Shown here: one piece after another, positions 1 through 8,490 of the stretch
Position numbering within the stretch: the stretch's first letter is position 1
Layout: each line of letters begins with the position of its first letter
DNA from: Streptomyces silvae
Lineage (GTDB): Bacteria; Actinomycetota; Actinomycetes; Streptomycetales; Streptomycetaceae
Direction of reading: 5' to 3'
Assembly: GCF_016745505.1 (NCBI RefSeq)
Contig: NZ_JAERUC010000195.1
Coordinates: forward strand, 1 to 64,000
DNA: 64,000 bases
The notes under the pieces: generated by a model
Told to the model about the DNA's origin: nothing
The model's input: only the letters and a program-made list of their open reading frames with translations
Database searches by the model: none
Position numbers and translations under genes: made by a program

Positions 1-2
1 CG

Positions 3-347
3 CACGGCTCGGGCACCAAGCAGAACGACCGGCACGAGACGGCAGCGGTGAAGAAGGCCCTCGGCGCGCACGCGTACAAGGTGCCGATGAGCTCGATCAA
101 GTCGATGGTCGGGCACTCCCTCGGCGCGATCGGCGCCATCGAGATCGCCGCCTGCGTCCTGGCCCTCAAGCACCAGACGGTGCCGCCGACGGCCAACTAC
201 GAGACCGCGGACCCCGAGTGCGATCTCGACTACGTACCCCGCACCGCCCGGCCCCTCAAGCTGCGCAGTGTGCTCTCGGTCGGCAGCGGCTTCGGCGGAT
301 TCCAGTCCGCCGTCGCCATGACCAGATCAGGCGGGAGGACCCCATGA
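3..347 (+). CDS. Ketosynthase alpha (KS-alpha) of a type II PKS, C-terminal part
   Basis: This is the last ~114 residues of a minimal-PKS ketosynthase; the 5' part lies outside the window. The KS-alpha subunit catalyses decarboxylative condensation of malonyl-ACP units as a heterodimer with the chain length factor. Visible marks are HGSGTKQNDRHE at the window edge (containing one catalytic His) and SMVGHSLGAIGA (containing the second active-site His). The stop TGA overlaps the ATG of the next gene (ATGA at 344-347), so the two are translationally coupled, as is usual for KS/CLF pairs. The family is certain. The spore-pigment (whiE-like) assignment comes from the downstream genes. Confidence 0.93.
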   Translation, partial: HGSGTKQNDRHETAAVKKALGAHAYKVPMSSIKSMVGHSLGAIGAIEIAACVLALKHQTVPPTANYETADPECDLDYVPRTARPLKLRSVLSVGSGFGGFQSAVAMTRSGGRTP

Positions 348-1594
348 ACACCCCCGCACACCGCAACTCCGTCATCACGGGGATCGGTGTCGTCGCCCCC
401 AACGGGACCGGCGCCGGTGCCTTCTGGAAGCAGACCCAGGAAGGGGTCAGCGTCCTCGACCGCGTGTCCCGCGAGGGCTGCGAGAACCTCCCGCTGCGCG
501 TCGCGGGCGAGGTCAGGGACTTTGACCCGGTCGCGTTCATCGAGGAGCGTTTCCTCGTCCAGACGGACCGCTTCACGCACTACGCGATGGCCGCAGCCGA
601 TCTCGCCTTGGACGACGCCCGGCTCGGCCGCGCGGACTACGAGGGCGCGCCGTTCAAGGTGGGCGTCGTCACCGCCGCCGGATCGGGCGGCGGTGAGTTC
701 GGCCAGCGCGAGCTGCAGCGGCTGTGGGGCGAGGGCTCCCGATTCGTCGGCCCGTACCAGTCCATCGCCTGGTTCTACGCGGCCAGCACCGGTCAGATCT
801 CGATCCGGGGCGGCTTCAAGGGGCCCTGCGCCGTCGTCGCCAGCGACGAGGCCGGCGGCCTGGACGCGCTCATGCACGCCGCGCGCTCCATCCGGCGGGG
901 CACGGACGCCGTCGTCGTCGGCGCGGCCGAGGCACCCCTCGCGCCGTACTCGGTGGTCTGCCAGCTGGGCTACGACGATCTCAGCCTCTGCGAGGAACCC
1001 ACCCGCGCCTACCGGCCGTTCACCGCGGACGCCTGCGGGTTCGTACCGGCCGAGGGCGGCGCCATGCTGGTGGTCGAGGAGGAATCGGCGGCCCGCGAAC
1101 GTGGTGCGAAGGTCCGGGCCGAGCTGGCCGGCCACGCGGCCACCTTCACCGGCGCGTCCCGCTGGGAGGAGTCCCGCGCGGGGCTGGCCCGGGCCATCGA
1201 AGGGGCGCTGCGCGAGGCGGACTGCGCGCCGGAGGAGATCGACGTCGTCTTCGCCGACGCGCTGGGCGTGCCCGCGGCCGACCGGGCCGAGGCCCTGGCG
1301 ATCGCCGACGCCCTGGGCGCCCACGGACGCCGGGTCCCGGTGACCGCGCCCAAGACCGGTACCGGCCGCGCCTACTGCGGCGCGCCCGTGCTCGACACCT
1401 CCGCGGCGGTGCTCGCCATGGAACACGGCCTGATCCCGCCGACGCCCAACGTCTTCGAGGTGTGCCACGACCTGGACGTGGTCACCGGGCGCGCGCGCCC
1501 CGCCGACATGCGGACCGCGCTCGTGCTGAGCCGAGGACTCATGGGCTCGAACGCGGCCCTGGTGCTGCGGCGCCCGACCGACACCCCCCTGTGA
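344..1594 (+). CDS. Chain length factor (KS-beta) of a type II PKS
   Basis: This 416-residue protein is the partner of KS-alpha and sets polyketide chain length. The start at 344 is chosen because GGGAGGA lies just upstream and the ATG overlaps the KS stop; an open frame continues upstream to 218 but inside the KS gene. It has the thiolase fold but lacks the nucleophilic Cys. The equivalent position in SDEAGGLDA (residues 167-175) is Glu169, where most chain length factors carry Gln. The Gln is known to promote malonyl-ACP decarboxylation. The gene is second in the operon KS-CLF-ACP-aromatase-cyclase, whose order matches whiE ORFIII-VII of S. coelicolor. Confidence 0.93.
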   Translation: MNTPAHRNSVITGIGVVAPNGTGAGAFWKQTQEGVSVLDRVSREGCENLPLRVAGEVRDFDPVAFIEERFLVQTDRFTHYAMAAADLALDDARLGRADYEGAPFKVGVVTAAGSGGGEFGQRELQRLWGEGSRFVGPYQSIAWFYAASTGQISIRGGFKGPCAVVASDEAGGLDALMHAARSIRRGTDAVVVGAAEAPLAPYSVVCQLGYDDLSLCEEPTRAYRPFTADACGFVPAEGGAMLVVEEESAARERGAKVRAELAGHAATFTGASRWEESRAGLARAIEGALREADCAPEEIDVVFADALGVPAADRAEALAIADALGAHGRRVPVTAPKTGTGRAYCGAPVLDTSAAVLAMEHGLIPPTPNVFEVCHDLDVVTGRARPADMRTALVLSRGLMGSNAALVLRRPTDTPL

Positions 1595-1609
1595 GAAGGA
1601 GCAGACCTC

Positions 1610-1867
1610 GTGAACGATCGACTGACGTACGAAGAACTGGCCACGCTCATGAAGAACGGCGCCGGCCTGACGGTCGACCCGTCGGACATGGCCAGCCGGC
1701 CCGGCTCGGCCTTCGACGAGTACGGCCTGGACTCGCTCGGTCTGCTCGGCATCGTCGCCGCGCTCGAGAACCGGTACGGCCGCCCGCTGCCCGCCGACGC
1801 CGACCGGTGCAAGACGCCCGGCGAGTTCCTCGACCTCGTGAACAACACCCCAGTGACAGGAGTCTGA
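1610..1867 (+). CDS. Acyl carrier protein of the type II PKS
   Basis: An 85-residue ACP that carries the growing polyketide on a phosphopantetheine arm. The attachment site is Ser42 in YGLDSLGLL. The GTG start at 1610 follows AGAAGGAGCAGACC, a good ribosome site. It sits 15 bp after the chain length factor stop and 1 bp before the next start, so it is part of the same transcript. The sequence around LTYEELATLMKNGAGLTVDP resembles, from memory, ACPs of Streptomyces spore-pigment clusters; this is recognition, not an alignment. Confidence 0.93.
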   Translation: MNDRLTYEELATLMKNGAGLTVDPSDMASRPGSAFDEYGLDSLGLLGIVAALENRYGRPLPADADRCKTPGEFLDLVNNTPVTGV

Positions 1868-1868
1868 C

Positions 1869-2348
1869 GTGTCCGGACACACGGAGAACGAGATCACCAT
1901 CGCCGCCCCCCTGGACCTCGTCTGGGACATGACGAACGATCTCGAGAACTGGCCGCAGCTGTTCAGCGAGTACGCGGCGGTCGAGGTCATCGAGCGGCAG
2001 GGCCAGAAGACGACCTTCCGCCTCACGATGCACCCCGACGACAACGGCAAGGTCTGGAGCTGGGTCTCCGAGCGCACCACGGACCGCCAGGGCCGCAACG
2101 TACGCGCACGGCGGGTCGAGCCCGGCCCGTTCCAGCACATGGACATCCGGTGGGAGTACTCGGAGGTTCCGGGCGGCACGCGCATGCACTGGCGCCAGGA
2201 CTTCGCCATGCGCCCCGACGCCCCGGTCGACGACGCGTGGATGACCGACAACATCAACCGCAACTCGCGCGTCCAGCTGGAGCTCATCCGCGACAAGATC
2301 GAGCAGCGCGACCGGGAACGCCGGTCCGCCTCGGTCCCCGCCAACTGA
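1869..2348 (+). CDS. Polyketide aromatase/cyclase, SRPBCC fold (WhiE ORFVI-like)
   Basis: A 159-residue START/SRPBCC-fold protein. This family binds the nascent poly-beta-ketone in a deep cavity and directs first-ring cyclisation and aromatisation. Visible features are the N-terminal strand NEITIAAPLDLVWDMTND, then SEYAAVEVIE, and a C-terminal helix that closes the pocket. The GTG start at 1869 is one base after the ACP stop, indicating coupling. It is a single-domain enzyme, unlike the two-domain aromatases of actinorhodin-type clusters. This matches the monodomain ORFVI of spore-pigment operons. Confidence 0.9.
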   Translation: MSGHTENEITIAAPLDLVWDMTNDLENWPQLFSEYAAVEVIERQGQKTTFRLTMHPDDNGKVWSWVSERTTDRQGRNVRARRVEPGPFQHMDIRWEYSEVPGGTRMHWRQDFAMRPDAPVDDAWMTDNINRNSRVQLELIRDKIEQRDRERRSASVPAN

Positions 2349-2367
2349 TGCCCCGAAAGGCAGCCAG

Positions 2368-2700
2368 ATGCACCACGCACTGATCGTCGCCCGGATGGCG
2401 CCGGAATCCGCGCCGGACATCGCGAAGCTGTTCGCGGCCTCCGACCACACCGACCTGCCCCACCTGGTCGGCGTCAAGCGGCGCACCCTGTTCCAGTTCG
2501 GCGACGTGTACCTGCACCTGATCGAATCCGAACGGCCCCCGGGCCCGGAGATCGCCAAGGTGACGGAGCATCCGGAGTTCAAGGCCATCAGCGACCGGCT
2601 GACCGCCTATGTGAGCCCCTACGACCCGGAGACCTGGCGCGGTCCGAAGGACGCGATGGCGCAGCAGTTCTACCGGTGGGAGAGCGACGGCTCCGCCTGA
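2368..2700 (+). CDS. TcmI-family polyketide cyclase (WhiE ORFVII-like)
   Basis: A 110-residue protein of the TcmI family, a small ferredoxin-like fold that acts in later-ring cyclisation of aromatic polyketides. The N-terminus MHHALIVARMAP, the central GDVYLHLIESERPPGP and the C-terminal PYDPETWRGPKDAMA with FYRWE are typical of the family. The gene is last in the operon, 19 bp after the aromatase stop, and is followed within 15 bp by a strong palindromic terminator. No hydroxylase (ORFVIII-type) gene follows in this window. Confidence 0.9.
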   Translation: MHHALIVARMAPESAPDIAKLFAASDHTDLPHLVGVKRRTLFQFGDVYLHLIESERPPGPEIAKVTEHPEFKAISDRLTAYVSPYDPETWRGPKDAMAQQFYRWESDGSA

Positions 2701-2712
2701 CACACGGACGAC

Positions 2713-2750
2713 CGCCCCGGGTCCGGCACCTAGGTGCCGGACCCGGGGCG
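2713..2750. terminator. 38-bp perfect palindrome between converging genes
   Basis: Arms at 2713-2730 and 2733-2750 are exactly complementary, with CACCTAGGTG at the centre. It lies between the PKS operon (+) and the O-methyltransferase gene (-), so it probably ends transcription from both sides. No T-tract follows, which is usual in Streptomyces. Confidence 0.85.
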
Positions 2751-2773
2751 ATCTCTGTGCGCCGGGGCCACGG

Positions 2774-3859
2774 TTACGGCACGACGCACTCGAACGCGTG
2801 CAGGTACGCGTTGACGGGGTGGATCTCGCCCACCCGCAGCCCCGCGTCGGTCATCCGGGTGACCAGGCTCTCCCGGGTGTGCTTGGCACCCCCGACGTTG
2901 AGCAGGAGCAGCAGGTCCATGGCGGTGGTGAACCTCATCGACGGGCTGTCGTCCACGAGGTTCTCGATGATCACCACACGGGCGCCCGGGCGGGCCGCGG
3001 CGATCACGTTGCGCAGGGTCCTGCGCGTGCTCTCGTCGTCCCACTCGAGGATGTTCTTGATGATGTACAGATCCGCCTCGACGGGGACGTCCTCACGGCA
3101 GTCGCCCGGCACGATCCGTGCGCGGTCCGCGAGGCCGCCGCCCTCCCGCAGCCGGGCGTCCGCGCGGGCCACGACACCCGGAAGGTCCAGGAGCGTCCCC
3201 CGGACCGAGGGGTGCTTCTCCAGCAGACTCGCGAGGACGTGCCCCTGACCGCCGCCGATGTCGACGACCGAGGACACCCCGGTGAGGTCCAGCAGGTCGG
3301 CGACGTCCTGCGCGGACTGCACGCTGGAGGTGGTCATCGCCCGGTTGAACACCTGCGCGGACTCGCCCGCGTCCTGGTGGAGATACTCGAAGAAGCCCTT
3401 GCCGAACGTCTCCGGGAAGACGCTCGCGCCGGAGCGCACCGCGTCGTCGAGCCGCGGCCAGACCTCCCAGGTCCAGGGCTCGGTGCACCACAGCGAGATG
3501 TAGCGCAGGCTGTTCGGGTCGTCCTCGCGCAGCAGCCGGGACATCTCCGAGTGGACGAACTTCCCGTCCGCCGTCTCCTCGAAGATTCCGTAGCAGCACA
3601 GCGCGCGCAGCAGCCGCCGCAGAGGCGCGGGATCGGCGTCCACGATCAGGGCGAGCTCCGCGGCCGATGCCGGGGCGTCGCCCAGCGCGTCCGCCACGCG
3701 CAGCCTCGCCGCGGCGCGTACGGCGGCGGCGCAGGCTGCCCCGAACGCGAGCTCCCGCAGACGCATGGACGGCGGCGGGGACTGCGCGGCGGAGACCTGG
3801 GGAACGGCGACAGGCGTCGCGACGGGGGTGGTGTCGGGGGTGGGACTCACGGTGGTCAT
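2774..3859 (-). CDS. SAM-dependent O-methyltransferase
   Basis: A 361-residue methyltransferase of the plant-type O-methyltransferase family often found with aromatic polyketides. Residues ~35-110 form the helical dimerisation domain. The SAM-binding glycine loop VVDIGGGQG is at 198-206, and IIKNILEWDDE belongs to the catalytic region. The ATG at 3859 is preceded by AAGGAG; an open frame upstream is inside the neighbour. An N-terminal Pro/Thr/Val-rich tail of ~30 residues is unusual and probably disordered. It lies 34 bp downstream of the beta-helix gene on the same strand and converges on the pigment operon. That placement suggests methylation of the pigment, an inference only. Confidence 0.87.
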   Translation of the reverse strand: MTTVSPTPDTTPVATPVAVPQVSAAQSPPPSMRLRELAFGAACAAAVRAAARLRVADALGDAPASAAELALIVDADPAPLRRLLRALCCYGIFEETADGKFVHSEMSRLLREDDPNSLRYISLWCTEPWTWEVWPRLDDAVRSGASVFPETFGKGFFEYLHQDAGESAQVFNRAMTTSSVQSAQDVADLLDLTGVSSVVDIGGGQGHVLASLLEKHPSVRGTLLDLPGVVARADARLREGGGLADRARIVPGDCREDVPVEADLYIIKNILEWDDESTRRTLRNVIAAARPGARVVIIENLVDDSPSMRFTTAMDLLLLLNVGGAKHTRESLVTRMTDAGLRVGEIHPVNAYLHAFECVVP

Positions 3860-3893
3860 ACCGTCTCGTTTCTCCTTGTCCGGCGCTGAGCCG

Positions 3894-4979
3894 TCATCCG
3901 GCGCACATGCCGGCCGGGACGGACGTCCCGCACGTGTTGCTGACGAAGGTGTTGCCGGTGCCCGAGGTGTCACCGTTGGCGAGGTCGGCCGGCTTGTTGC
4001 CCTGCACGAGGTTGTGGCTGATGGTGTTGTCGGTGTTGAGCGCACCCACGAAGCTCTTGAACAGCAGGACGCCGCCGGAGAGCGGGGTCGAGCCGACGTT
4101 GTCCCGGATGACGTTGGAACGTACGACCGTGGCCTCGCTGCCGGTGAGGACGATGCCCGAGCCCTGGATCGCCGACAGACGCGGGGTCGCCGGACAGAAC
4201 TTGTTGTTCTTTACGATCCGGTTGCCGCTGATCGTCATCGCCCCCGCCGCGGGCTTGGACTCGTCACCCACGACGAAGACCCCGCTGCAGTTGCCGGTCA
4301 GGGTGTTCCCGTCGATGACGAGGTTCCTCACCCGCCGGGCCGTGACGCCGATGCGGTTGCCGCTCACCGAGTTGTCGACGACGGCGGTCCCCCCGGTGTC
4401 GGTGGCCCCGCCCTCCTCGCTGACCGAGTTCGCGATGAAGATCCCCGCGTCCCCGTTCCCGGTGGCGGTGTTCCGCCGGAACTCGCCACGGGTCGACCGC
4501 TCCTGCGCGATGCCCCAGACGCCGTTGGACTCGGCGGTCACCCTGCGGACGCTGAGCCCGTCGGTCCAGGACGCCCAGACGCCGCTCCCGGTGAAGCCGG
4601 AGACGGTCAGCGAGCGGATGGTGACGTCATCGACGGTGTGGCCCTTGGTCCCGATGACGCAGATGCCGTTCCCGCCGGTGGCACAGGCGTTGGCGGCCTT
4701 GGTGCCGTCCGCGGCGGGCGGTGCGAGGACCGTCCGGCCCCGGGTGCCGACCAGGGTCAGCCCCGGCTTCGTGATCAGGACGCTCTCGCGGTACGTGCCG
4801 GGCAGGATGACGATGGTGTCGCCGGCGTCCGCGGCGTCCACCGCGCTCTGGATCGAGTCGCCGGGGCGCACCACATGATCACCGGGTCCTGCCGCGGCGG
4901 AGGGAACGGCCGCGAGACCCAGTGCCGTGGCCGTGGAGACGGTGATACCCGCCAGGCATTTCATGTGTCTTTTCCTCAT
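3894..4979 (-). CDS. Secreted right-handed parallel beta-helix protein
   Basis: 361 residues with a Sec signal peptide (residues 1-~30, ending in SAAAG). The rest is built from short repeats rich in N-G and V-x-x-N patterns (for example GNTLTGNCSGVFVV and SGNRIVKNNKF). This is the parallel beta-helix seen in pectate-lyase-like and NosD-like proteins. No lyase active site can be named from sequence alone. The start could be 4979 or the ATG at 4964. It is upstream of, and likely co-transcribed with, the O-methyltransferase. Substrate and role are unknown; a surface carbohydrate or spore-coat role is possible. Confidence 0.75.
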   Translation of the reverse strand: MRKRHMKCLAGITVSTATALGLAAVPSAAAGPGDHVVRPGDSIQSAVDAADAGDTIVILPGTYRESVLITKPGLTLVGTRGRTVLAPPAADGTKAANACATGGNGICVIGTKGHTVDDVTIRSLTVSGFTGSGVWASWTDGLSVRRVTAESNGVWGIAQERSTRGEFRRNTATGNGDAGIFIANSVSEEGGATDTGGTAVVDNSVSGNRIGVTARRVRNLVIDGNTLTGNCSGVFVVGDESKPAAGAMTISGNRIVKNNKFCPATPRLSAIQGSGIVLTGSEATVVRSNVIRDNVGSTPLSGGVLLFKSFVGALNTDNTISHNLVQGNKPADLANGDTSGTGNTFVSNTCGTSVPAGMCAG

Positions 4980-5100
4980 GAGCCGAAGCTATGGGCGATC
5001 AACCACCGGTGCCACGCAAGGTGAGCGTATGGACACATGGCGTGCCTGAATGGCTTACTGCGTCGGCGCCCCGCCCCCGCGCACCCGTAGCGTGGCCCCC

Positions 5101-5502
5101 ATGACGGGCGAGCGCGATCTTCGAACACTGCTGCACGGCATGCGGCCGGAGCTGAACCCCGGCCGCTACGTCTACACGACCCTGCCCGGCGGAGCGGTGC
5201 CCACCGGTGTCACCCCGGTGGTCACCGTCGCCGAGCAGGAGGGACTGACCCTCGTCGTCCCCGAAGCGCAGGCCCTGGAGGCGGGGCTGGCGTACCACTT
5301 CGCCGCCGCCTGGATCACGCTCCGTGTGCACTCCGCACTGGACGCCGTCGGACTGACCGCGGCGGTCTCCCTGGCCCTCACCGACGCCGGAATCAGCTGC
5401 AACGTGGTCGCCGGACATCATCACGACCACCTGTTCGTGCCGTACGCCCGCGCGGCCGACGCGATCCGCGCGCTCGAAGCGCTGGCCGCCGAGTCCGCGT
5501 AG
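5101..5502 (+). CDS. ACT-domain protein (COG3602-like)
   Basis: A 133-residue protein with two small ACT-like halves. The first holds LNPGRYVYTTLP and the second GLTAAVSLALTDAGISCNVVAGHHHDHLFVP. ACT domains usually bind amino acids. The ATG at 5101 is preferred over the in-frame ATG at 5050 because the conserved family start is near MTGERDLRTLL. The gene is divergent from the beta-helix gene and stands alone. Ligand unknown. Confidence 0.75.
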   Translation: MTGERDLRTLLHGMRPELNPGRYVYTTLPGGAVPTGVTPVVTVAEQEGLTLVVPEAQALEAGLAYHFAAAWITLRVHSALDAVGLTAAVSLALTDAGISCNVVAGHHHDHLFVPYARAADAIRALEALAAESA

Positions 5503-5548
5503 GAGTGCCCGGCTCCGTGACGTGAGCCGGGACACGTAACATGGGTCC

Positions 5549-6049
5549 ATGTCCTTCCTCCGCCGCCGTAGCGCCGCCACACCCGCGGGCCCGGACTTCG
5601 ACGTCCTGGCCATGGACCCGGGGGACTGGCCCGGCAACCTCGGCGCCGGTCTGCTCCCCGCTCCCGACGGGAGCTGTCAGGGCGTGTTCCTGCGCTACGA
5701 CCTCTTCGGCGGACGCGGCCCCGCGATGATCATCGGCAATCTGCCGGAGGGCTCCCCGGCCCGCGAGACCGAGGAGGGCCAGGTCCCCTTCGAGGTCGCC
5801 CAGCTCCTCCTCGCCCTCGAGAACGATGAGCCGGTCGAAGTCACCGGCACCGAGGACGTGCCCGTCATGCAGGGCGACAGCCTGCTGATCGTGCGCCGTA
5901 TCAAGCTCTCCGAGAGCCGGATCTCATGCGTCCAGTTCGACCGGAGCGACGGCGTCCTCGTCACCATCGCCAGCTGGGACCGGCCGATCACCGATGATCT
6001 GTACGCCCTGCTGAAGCCACTTCCCGCGGAGCTGTTCCAGCAGGGCTGA
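5549..6049 (+). CDS. Conserved Streptomyces protein of unknown function
   Basis: A 166-residue acidic protein starting MSFLRRRSA. I do not recognise a named domain. It has no signal peptide or membrane segment. A central stretch, DVPVMQGDSLLIVRRIKLSESRI-like in character, alternates strands, and the C-terminus ends in PLPAELFQQG. Coding bias is clear. Its last 62 bp overlap the 3' end of the geosmin synthase gene on the other strand. Confidence 0.72.
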   Translation: MSFLRRRSAATPAGPDFDVLAMDPGDWPGNLGAGLLPAPDGSCQGVFLRYDLFGGRGPAMIIGNLPEGSPARETEEGQVPFEVAQLLLALENDEPVEVTGTEDVPVMQGDSLLIVRRIKLSESRISCVQFDRSDGVLVTIASWDRPITDDLYALLKPLPAELFQQG

Positions 6050-8249
6050 AACGTCCCTGCGTCAGCAGTCGTGTCACCCGCGCCGCCGACGTCCCGAACC
6101 CCGTGGGGCCGCTGATGTGCCACGGGGTCCCGGTGCCCCGGCGCAGATCCTCCTCGCGGTAGCGCCGGCAGTCCCGGTGCCAGATCAGGATCCCCGCCAT
6201 CCAGTGCTGGAGCTCCAGCACATACCCCGCCAGGACCTCCCTCGCCTCCGCGTCCAGGTCGAAGTCGTCGTAGAGGACCGGCAGCTCCTGCTCCGCCACG
6301 TGCTGGAACTGGCGCATCCGGGAATTCATCAGGTCGTCCACGATCGCGACCCCCGTCGGGTAGTCCACCCCGAAGAAGTTCTGGACGACCAGCACCCCGT
6401 TGTGCACCTCACCCTCGTACTCGATCTCCTTCTGGTACGAGAACAGGTCGTTCAGCAGACACGCGTAGTCCGCCGCCGCGTTCTCCAGGGACCGCATCGG
6501 GCCGCTGCGGTAGACGGCCTCCGGCACCTTCCGGCCGTGACCCAGCCGGCACAGGCTCATCGTGAGATCCGAACCGAACGTCGCCCGGCGCATCTCCATG
6601 TAGTCCACCGGATCGGGAATCCGGTTCTGCGCCTGGTTGGCCAGCTCCCAGAGCCAGCTCGCCGTCATCGACTCCACCGCGTCCCGGAAGGTGCGGCGCG
6701 CACCCTCGTCCATCGGCTCCGCCGTCCGCTGCCAGAGGTCCGCCAGCCCGCGCTCCAGCGCGTTGACCGGCTCGGGCACCGACGAGCCGTCCAGCGGCAT
6801 GAACAGCGACAGCCGCTCGTTGGCCAGCCGCGCACCCGCCAGATCACGGGTCCGGCCGTGCACCACCGGGAACCAGTCGTCGCCGTACGTCCCCCAGGTC
6901 AGCCACCCCGACGACAGGTCGAGCTCGTCCGGCGTCGCGTCCGGGTGCAGCCCCGCCGCACAGAGCGGCAGGTCGGTCGCGATGAGCCGCTCCTCGTCCC
7001 AGATATGCGAACCCGGCACGCCCGGCTGCGCCTCCAGGATCCCCATCCGGCGCGCCCAGTCCACGATCCGCACCCGCGCCCCGTCCAGATGAGGACTCAG
7101 CGTCGTACTGAACGGCATGTCGAAGTCCGGCAGCAGCGACGGGCCGACGCGCTGGTACGGCACATGCGTATGGCTGCGCAGCCGGAGCGACTCGGAACGG
7201 GGGGTGAGCCGGATCGAAGCAGCGGCCATCCCGAAACCGGGGACGCTCTCGCCCGCGCCGCCCCCGTTCATGTAGCGGCTGGAGCGCATGTGCCACTCGT
7301 GGCCACCGGACTGCCAGTCCTGCAGCCCCTTCACGTACGCCAGAACCGCGGCCGTCCCGTCGGGCGTGAGGCCCTCCTCCGCGCAGAGCGGTCCCAGTTC
7401 GGTGAGGGCGGTGTTCTCGAACTGCTGCAGGCGTGACGTGAGCAGGTCGTTGACCGCCTCCGCCGCCTCCTGGGTCGAGCAGCCCAGGAACCTCTCCAGG
7501 ACCAGCACACCGTTGCTGTTCTCGCCCTCGTCCTCGACCTCGCGCTGGTACGAGAACAGGTCGTTGCGCAGATGCACCCCGTCGGAGAAGGCGTCCCTGA
7601 GGACCCGCAACGGGCGCGAGTCCGCCACCGCTTCAGGAACCTCCGCGTTCGCCGCGTACTCCACCAGGCCCGCCGACCACGGCGCCCCGCCCACCTTGCG
7701 GCGCATCTCGATGTACTCGACGGGGTTGGCGATACGCCCCTCGTTGATGTTCGAGAGCTCCCACAGCGACTCGTTGAGGAGGTTCTCCGTCGCCTCGGCG
7801 AACCGGGCCCGCCAGGCGTCCGACATCGCCGGCACCGTCCTCGCCCAGAGGTCGGCGAGCCCCGCCTCCACCGGATTCTCCGGCTCCGGGGTCGCCGCAC
7901 CCCGCTCCATCGGCATGAAGGCCGGCAGCCGGTCCAGATAACGCTTCCCGCCCTCCCGGTCCGGAGTGCGCTTGAACAGCTCCAGGAAGTGGTCGTCGAA
8001 GAAGAAGACCCACACATACCAGTCGGTGACCAGGGACAAGGCCTCGGCCGAGCAGTCCGGGTGGGTGTACGCGCAGAGCAGCGCGTAGTCGTGGGCCTCC
8101 AGGTCCTTCTCCTCCCAGATACCGGAGCCCTCCAGCATCCCCATTCCGCGCGCCCACTCCCGGGTGTGGCTCCGGGCCGCCTCCAGGTGGGGGTTGAGAC
8201 GCGCCGGGTACGGCACGTAGAAGTCCGGCAGTGAGAAGGGCTGTGCCAT
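5988..8249 (-). CDS. geoA: Geosmin synthase, bifunctional terpene cyclase
   Basis: A 753-residue two-domain enzyme. In characterised homologues the N-domain turns farnesyl diphosphate into germacradienol and germacrene D, and the C-domain turns germacradienol into geosmin. Metal-binding motifs are present in both halves: DDHFLE (85-90) and NDLFSYQRE (229-237) in the N-domain, DDWFP (457-461) and NDLFSYQKE (600-608) in the C-domain. The start at 8249 gives the standard N-terminus MAQPFSLPDFYVPYPARL. The C-terminal tail runs a little past typical length and overlaps the converging gene by 62 bp. It is divergent from the amidase gene. Confidence 0.96.
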   Translation of the reverse strand: MAQPFSLPDFYVPYPARLNPHLEAARSHTREWARGMGMLEGSGIWEEKDLEAHDYALLCAYTHPDCSAEALSLVTDWYVWVFFFDDHFLELFKRTPDREGGKRYLDRLPAFMPMERGAATPEPENPVEAGLADLWARTVPAMSDAWRARFAEATENLLNESLWELSNINEGRIANPVEYIEMRRKVGGAPWSAGLVEYAANAEVPEAVADSRPLRVLRDAFSDGVHLRNDLFSYQREVEDEGENSNGVLVLERFLGCSTQEAAEAVNDLLTSRLQQFENTALTELGPLCAEEGLTPDGTAAVLAYVKGLQDWQSGGHEWHMRSSRYMNGGGAGESVPGFGMAAASIRLTPRSESLRLRSHTHVPYQRVGPSLLPDFDMPFSTTLSPHLDGARVRIVDWARRMGILEAQPGVPGSHIWDEERLIATDLPLCAAGLHPDATPDELDLSSGWLTWGTYGDDWFPVVHGRTRDLAGARLANERLSLFMPLDGSSVPEPVNALERGLADLWQRTAEPMDEGARRTFRDAVESMTASWLWELANQAQNRIPDPVDYMEMRRATFGSDLTMSLCRLGHGRKVPEAVYRSGPMRSLENAAADYACLLNDLFSYQKEIEYEGEVHNGVLVVQNFFGVDYPTGVAIVDDLMNSRMRQFQHVAEQELPVLYDDFDLDAEAREVLAGYVLELQHWMAGILIWHRDCRRYREEDLRRGTGTPWHISGPTGFGTSAARVTRLLTQGRFSPAGTAPREVASAGRTDHR

Positions 8250-8490
8250 GTGTGCGTCCGGCCTTTCCGAGAATTCCGCGCGGTCCACGCGGACCGGTCC
8301 TGTCGGCGCCAGCACTACCCCTCGGCCATACGGGGCACGCACGGCGCGAAATAGTCACACAAGCTCATGTCAAGCGGCACGCTGCACTCTTGACTCACCA
8401 ACACCTCGCGCCACAGAGTGTGCGCCGACCCGATGAACGCGGGGAGCGCCCCTGGGAACCTCTCTGCCACCTGGCCCAAGAAGGGTTGTC

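Noticed and set aside
230..2380. A 716-codon open frame antisense to the PKS genes
   Set aside because: It mirrors the coding bias of the sense strand and its product has no domain; long antisense frames are expected at this GC content.
7939..7941. Possible TTA codon in geosmin synthase
   Set aside because: The TAA on the plus strand is out of frame with the geoA codons.
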